Positions 60,901-64,000 of a stretch of DNA of 64,000 nucleotides are shown here, piece by piece. Below the pieces are notes generated by a model that did not search any database, was not told the origin of the DNA, and saw nothing but the letters and a program-made list of their open reading frames with translations. The stretch's first letter is position 1. Each line of letters opens with the position of its first letter. Location of the stretch: contig JH153396.1 in assembly GCA_000226015.1 (NCBI GenBank), positions 2,110 to 66,109 of the forward strand. Direction: 5' to 3'. The translations under genes and the position numbers were made by a program. The DNA comes from Mnemiopsis leidyi. Taxonomy: Eukaryota > Ctenophora > Tentaculata > Lobata > Bolinopsidae.

Positions 60901-63900
60901 CTAGTTCCCTTCTCACACGCCTCACACTCTGTCTGTCCTACATCAGTATTGATGCTGTTCTGGCAGGTCTTACAGGTAGCTGCCCCGGTTATGTCACTGT
61001 AGGTTCCTATGGGACACAGGGTGCAGCTCACCTCTCCTGAAATAGTGTCCAAGTAGAAGTTTTTCATCCAAAATGCCAACTTTGTCATCTAAAAACGCCA
61101 ACACACCTTTACTGATTTTTATTAAAGATTTAAAATAAGGCTTTGTAAACCATGAAGCTCAGTAAACTTGTAAAAACTAAACCAAAATCTGACGGTACCT
61201 TGGTCATCCGCGTAAGATCCTTTCTTACAAGGAGTACAGGAAGTTGATCTTCTCTGGTTGGAGAAACTACCGGCATTACATCGCCGACAGTTAGATCCTC
61301 CTGGACTTGCGGAGTAACTTCCGGGGACACAGTCCTCACATGAGATCTGAAGGGGTAGAATTAGATCAAGGTTGATCAACAGTTTGTGAACATGGAGCTG
61401 AAAACTATTGAGTCACCCAACTGTGACACAATAATGTAGTAGTCTGATAGTTGATTAAGCACTGCTCAACACAGGATAGCACTCTTTCTTCATTCTGATC
61501 CTCCACTCCAGGACTCAAACACTCACCATGCCCTCCTGACTAGCCACAGTTCCTGCAGGACAGTCACTACACGCCACACTCCCGTTTGTAGCTGCGAACT
61601 GTCCCACCGGACACTTCCCGCACACCACTGTGCCGGTCTTGCTGCTGTAACTTCCTTCTGGACAGGGCAGACAGGAGTCCTGACCGGCAATGGAGGAGTA
61701 GTGACCTGGGAGGGGAGGCTTAGAACTAGATTGTTTTAGCTTAGCCTTCTCATGGAAGTATAGGGGACATTTAACCAAAGAATCAATACTTGTGTAGAGT
61801 ACTAGAGTACTAGAGTACAGTACAGTATGAAACAAGAGAAAGAAACCTGCTGGGCAGAGTGAGCAGGATGTTTGTCCCTCGTTCTCAGTGAAACTTCCCT
61901 GACTACACTCCTTACAAACAGTCTGTCCGGTTAGATCCTGGTATGTCCCGGCAGCACACAGGTCACACTGAGCAGCTCCAGAAGAGCTAGCTGAACCAGC
62001 TGCACAAGGAAGACAGGAGGTCGAGCCCTCGGGACTGTACGTACCGGCTGGGCAGGCTTTGCAGGAAGTGGATCCCGTGGCATCAGAGTAGGTGCCTGGG
62101 GAGAAAGGTTAAAAACTATCGGCGTTGAGAAATAATTCTGTCACATGCAAATGCAATCATAAATTTGACTGCTGAAGTCCGCCCTTTGAAAATGAAAGCT
62201 TTGATTTGAATCACCTGCAGCACACTTGGAACATGTGGGACTTCCGTGACTGTCAGAGAAGGTTCCAGAAGGACACTTTGTACAAGAGTCAGATCCCTTA
62301 TCAGAATATTTCCCTGCTGGACACTGGGTACAGGAGCTAGATCCGATACTGTCCGCATAGCTTCCTGAAGGAAGGAAAAGTGTGGATTTCACTAAAAGGG
62401 GGTGGGCGGAAGATTGTTTTTATGGTCCACGTACAGTCTAACAGACGTTCTGCAAATTCATAACCTAACAGTTGTTTCTATAAATATTTTCAAAATTGAA
62501 ACATCACAATTACCTGCCGGACACAGTGTACAGTCGTCAGAGCCGGTAACGTTAGCAAACTCCCCTGTAGGGCAAGCTTCACATCTAGTAAGTCCGGTAA
62601 CTCCAGCATAGTGACCTACCGGACACGGGGTACAAGAGTCTGCCTCCGCCTGGGTTAGCTACTGGGGTATTCCAGGGTTTAGATACTGGGGTATTCCAGG
62701 GTTTAGATACTGGGGTATTCCAGGGTTTAGATACTGGTGATAATTGGATACTGGTCAGTTTTTGGATCAAGAGGACGTATTAAACGAACATATTGACTTG
62801 AGTGTAAAGAATTTTGGATCAAGAGGACGTACCGGTCTTAACAAATCAGCCATTTCGAGATCAAAATTTGTTCTAAAAAATTAGAACTTGGAGCGAGACT
62901 TTCTAAAGGTTCCCCATTTTCTTAGTACCCACCTTGTTGCCATATTGACCGGTAGGGCAGGGAGTACAAGTTGAACTACCAGGCTGGGAGAAGGAGCCTA
63001 TATCACACGCTTTACAGGACGTCGTAGCTGCAAGATGGAGACAAGAATTATTGATCCCATCATTCATGATCTTCTCATAAAAGCTAAGTTATTGCGGTAA
63101 TACAGCCCAACTTCTTAAGGATGTCTTAAGGACGTACTATAGCATCCAATAGGATGCAATAAAGCCGATTCCTAACGCCTAAAGCTTACCATTTCCCGGA
63201 GCGAATCTGCCGGCAGGACAGTCCGAACAAGATTCCTGTCCAGTCTGGTAGGCGAAAGTTCCAGGTTCGCAAGGCTGGCACATCGCACTTCCCTCCTCAT
63301 CGGCAAAGTACCCAGCCTTACAGTTGGTACAGTGGTGGGATCCGTCATCTTCTGCGTGCTTTCCTTGGGTGGTAGGTGGGATGATAGGAATTATACACTT
63401 GAATTTTGACCATTAAAAATCAAGCAATAAGAATGCTAACAGTAACAGAAACATTCACTACTAAGAGTAAGATAGTTTGCTGAAAATAGACTATGTACTA
63501 TTATTTTTAGGATCTTTCCAAAGAGACTCTCTGTTACCCCCAACCTCCCCGGTACGAACCTTTAGGACAAGGGGTGCAGGTGTCTCCGCTTGTATCTGGG
63601 TTGTGGTGCCCGCTCGGACAATCGTGACAAACAATGTTACCGGTCGAGTTGGCATACGTTCCTGTAGACATGGTATAACAGTTAAACTAAAGTGAAAGTC
63701 TTCAATTAAAAGGTTATTCGGTACTGATGTGGAACGCTATGTATAGGTGGTGAGGCACATAAGAAAATTAGCTCAGACTTACGAATACGATTTCTTGACA
63801 CGAATTTAGCATTATATGTGAAGATATAAATGAAGCTAAGTGAAACAAGGCTTTTAACCGACAAACTTTAAACCGGATAAGTCTGGATCAGAAAACTTTC

Positions 63901-64000
63901 CACCTGCACCGTCGCATCGAAAAGATAATCTGACTGAATATTATACCTGGTGGACAGTCTGTGCAGTAATGACTCCTCTCGTACATGTTGTAAGTTCCCT
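51146..64000 (-). CDS. large modular extracellular protein, 3' part, start outside window
   Basis: Secreted or surface mosaic protein, about 1400 residues in view. Exons in order: 63947 to beyond the edge, 63560-63661, 63190-63363, 62933-63027, 62514-62649, 62215-62364, 61847-62095, 61527-61705, 61199-61346, 60872-61036, (59816-59942 or 58294-58420), 58043-58134, 57817-57862, 57477-57637, 57253-57365, 56947-57103, 56608-56760, 56337-56462, 55931-56107, 55478-55714, 55117-55368, 54463-54576, 54163-54277, 53570-53649, 53124-53366, 52806-52943, 52495-52590, 52346-52441, 51804-51914, 51481-51597, 51146-51186. Phases agree at all joins. The domains are at least nine GCC2/GCC3 (ephrin-receptor-like) modules, a fucolectin-type F5/8 domain, two more Cys-rich modules, a split kringle, PAN modules, a kringle, a ricin-type trefoil, and a Cys-rich tail ending YFEQEFM. 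The mix suggests glycan recognition in matrix, mucus or immunity. Most module exons are phase 1-1, the classic pattern for exon shuffling. Confidence 0.88.
52346..53366 (-). other. ricin-type beta-trefoil with duplicated last exon
   Basis: Exons 53124-53366 and 52806-52943 give two trefoil repeats ([40 protein letters not shown]). The third repeat ends in either of two 96-nt phase 1-1 exons, 52495-52590 ([20 protein letters not shown]) and 52346-52441 ([20 protein letters not shown]). One copy is enough to close the trefoil, so alternative use is likely; both together also stay in frame. The fold usually binds galactose-type sugars. Confidence 0.8.
53570..54277 (-). other. second kringle domain
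   Basis: Exons 54163-54277 and 53570-53649 encode a complete kringle: [41 protein letters not shown] and TCAVDKC. The six-Cys order and the internal intron position match the first kringle. It leads directly into the ricin-type domain. Confidence 0.85.
53885..54120 (+). mobile_element. tRNA-headed SINE, second copy type
   Basis: Located in the intron inside the second kringle. The head has GTTTAGTGGTATCTACC (A-box-like) and GGTTCCAATCCC (B box). The following 80 bp, including GCCGAATGGCCGGGAAACCG and AGATTGAGTGTTAA, match the SINE at 26.4 kb at roughly three quarters identity, while the tRNA heads differ. Confidence 0.7.
54463..56462 (-). other. kringle split by three cassette exons
   Basis: Exon 56337-56462 encodes the first half of a kringle ([34 protein letters not shown]). 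Exon 54463-54576 encodes the second half ([30 protein letters not shown]). Both boundaries are phase 1. Between them lie three phase 1-1 exons: 55931-56107 (Cys-rich, [18 protein letters not shown]), 55478-55714 (PAN/apple) and 55117-55368 (PAN/apple). Skipping all three rebuilds a textbook kringle; including them splits it. Confidence 0.82.
57477..58134 (-). other. remaining fucolectin-type F5/8 domain exons
   Basis: Exons 58043-58134, 57817-57862 and 57477-57637 complete the domain begun by the alternative exon. Motifs in order are [51 protein letters not shown] and [10 protein letters not shown]. These are the hallmarks of the eel-fucolectin / tachylectin-4 group, which binds fucose and related sugars through a His-Arg-Arg set. 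NR and GRY are present; I did not map the sugar-binding triad with certainty. Confidence 0.88.
58294..58420 (-). CDS. fucolectin exon copy b, candidate mutually exclusive exon
   Basis: 127-nt exon encoding [34 protein letters not shown] and SCTATS. It splices in phase to 58043-58134 ([10 protein letters not shown]). It differs from copy a mainly at DNN/NSH, Y/A, N/R and [16 protein letters not shown], positions near the ligand loops of this fold. Because 127 is not a multiple of three, using both copies would break the frame. Confidence 0.85.
58885..59645 (-). pseudogene. decayed extra copies of the fucolectin exon
   Basis: Between the two intact copies, weak remnants are visible at about 58885-58933 (matching the exon start, with GCAGGCTTGT and GTACGCT preserved) and 59576-59645 (matching the GTDG-to-CTH end, now with stops). 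Their order suggests the exon was tandemly duplicated several times and that two copies were kept. Confidence 0.6.
59816..59942 (-). CDS. fucolectin exon copy a, candidate mutually exclusive exon
   Basis: 127-nt exon (enters needing two bases, leaves in phase 2) encoding the first part of the F5/8 / fucolectin domain: [28 protein letters not shown]. It has the same length and phases as copy b at 58294-58420. The acceptor is AG at 59943-59944 and the donor is GTAAGA. Both CTHT-like and NPWWKVDL partner motifs are family hallmarks. Confidence 0.85.
60071..60855 (-). mobile_element. hAT-like non-autonomous element, copy 2
   Basis: Same family as the element at 41.3 kb, in opposite orientation and longer (785 bp with 14 unknown bases at 60554-60567). 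Termini CAGAGGCAACATTTAAGTGC plus GGT are intact and flanked by the 8-bp duplication GTAGGACT at 60063-60070 and 60856-60863. The extra length comes from more copies of the inner GGGACGTTTTCGTCCTTG-type unit. It lies 16 bp outside exon 60872-61036, close to its donor. Confidence 0.92.
60872..64000 (-). other. GCC2/GCC3 (ephrin-receptor-like) repeat block
   Basis: Ten exons encode back-to-back modules of the pattern C-x2-C-P-x-G-x-[YF], for example [35 protein letters not shown] and [17 protein letters not shown]. This is the PF07699-type cysteine-rich fold found in ephrin-receptor-like and many invertebrate matrix proteins. It acts as an extended spacer and protein-binding stalk. The block continues past the right edge of the window. 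Confidence 0.88.
62657..62735. repeat. 24-bp x 3 intronic tandem repeat
   Basis: Three exact units of ACTGGGGTATTCCAGGGTTT plus AGAT lie in the intron right behind the acceptor of exon 62514-62649. A second small duplication (TTTTGGATCAAGAGGACGTA) occurs nearby at about 62759 and 62811. Confidence 0.85.

Overview
The window is nuclear DNA of an animal. It is AT-rich and intron-dense, with canonical GT-AG introns mostly 80-600 bp long. Animal extracellular modules (kringle, PAN/apple, CBM14, fucolectin-type F5/8, GCC2/GCC3) sit beside ankyrin-TRP channels. An animal CBM14-GH19 chitinase and a NhaC-family antiporter suggest an aquatic, probably early-branching invertebrate; I cannot name the lineage. 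No bacterial-style operons, rRNA genes or CRISPR arrays are present. I built the gene models by hand by matching reading frame, splice signal and intron phase at each junction; no transcript data were used.

Layout: (1) 1-2.1 kb: GC-rich and T-rich edge sequence and one unassigned ORF. (2) 2.17-10.55 kb, minus: complete 14-exon NhaC-type Na+/H+ antiporter (667 aa) with signal peptide, an apparent pair of mutually exclusive exons, and a minisatellite that copies its first 5' splice site about 19 times. (3) 12.5-19.1 kb, minus: complete 8-exon secreted chitinase (CBM14 + GH19, 357 aa), with two possible small plus-strand genes nested in one intron. (4) 20.2-31.4 kb, plus: ankyrin-TRP channel TRP-1, with three phase-matched candidate first exons. 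(5) 32.2-39.1 kb, minus (TRP-2) and 41.1-50.9 kb, plus (TRP-3): head-to-head paralogous ankyrin-TRP channels around a shared 1.9-kb upstream region. Each has two candidate first exons, and one ankyrin exon looks recently gene-converted. (6) 51.1-64.0 kb, minus: the 3' part of a very large modular extracellular gene: GCC2/GCC3 repeats, fucolectin-type F5/8 domain, split kringle with three cassette exons between its halves, second kringle, ricin-type trefoil, Cys-rich tail.

Mobile DNA: two hAT-like non-autonomous elements with perfect 8-bp target duplications, two tRNA-headed SINEs sharing a central domain, a decayed LINE, and several intronic minisatellites.

The recurring theme is exon-level diversification. 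Tandem duplicated exons of equal length and phase occur in the antiporter (172 nt) and the matrix gene (127 nt and 96 nt), and alternative first exons occur in all three channels. The strongest leads are the two pairs whose length is not a multiple of three, so that including both or neither would break the frame, and the kringle split by symmetrical cassette exons.
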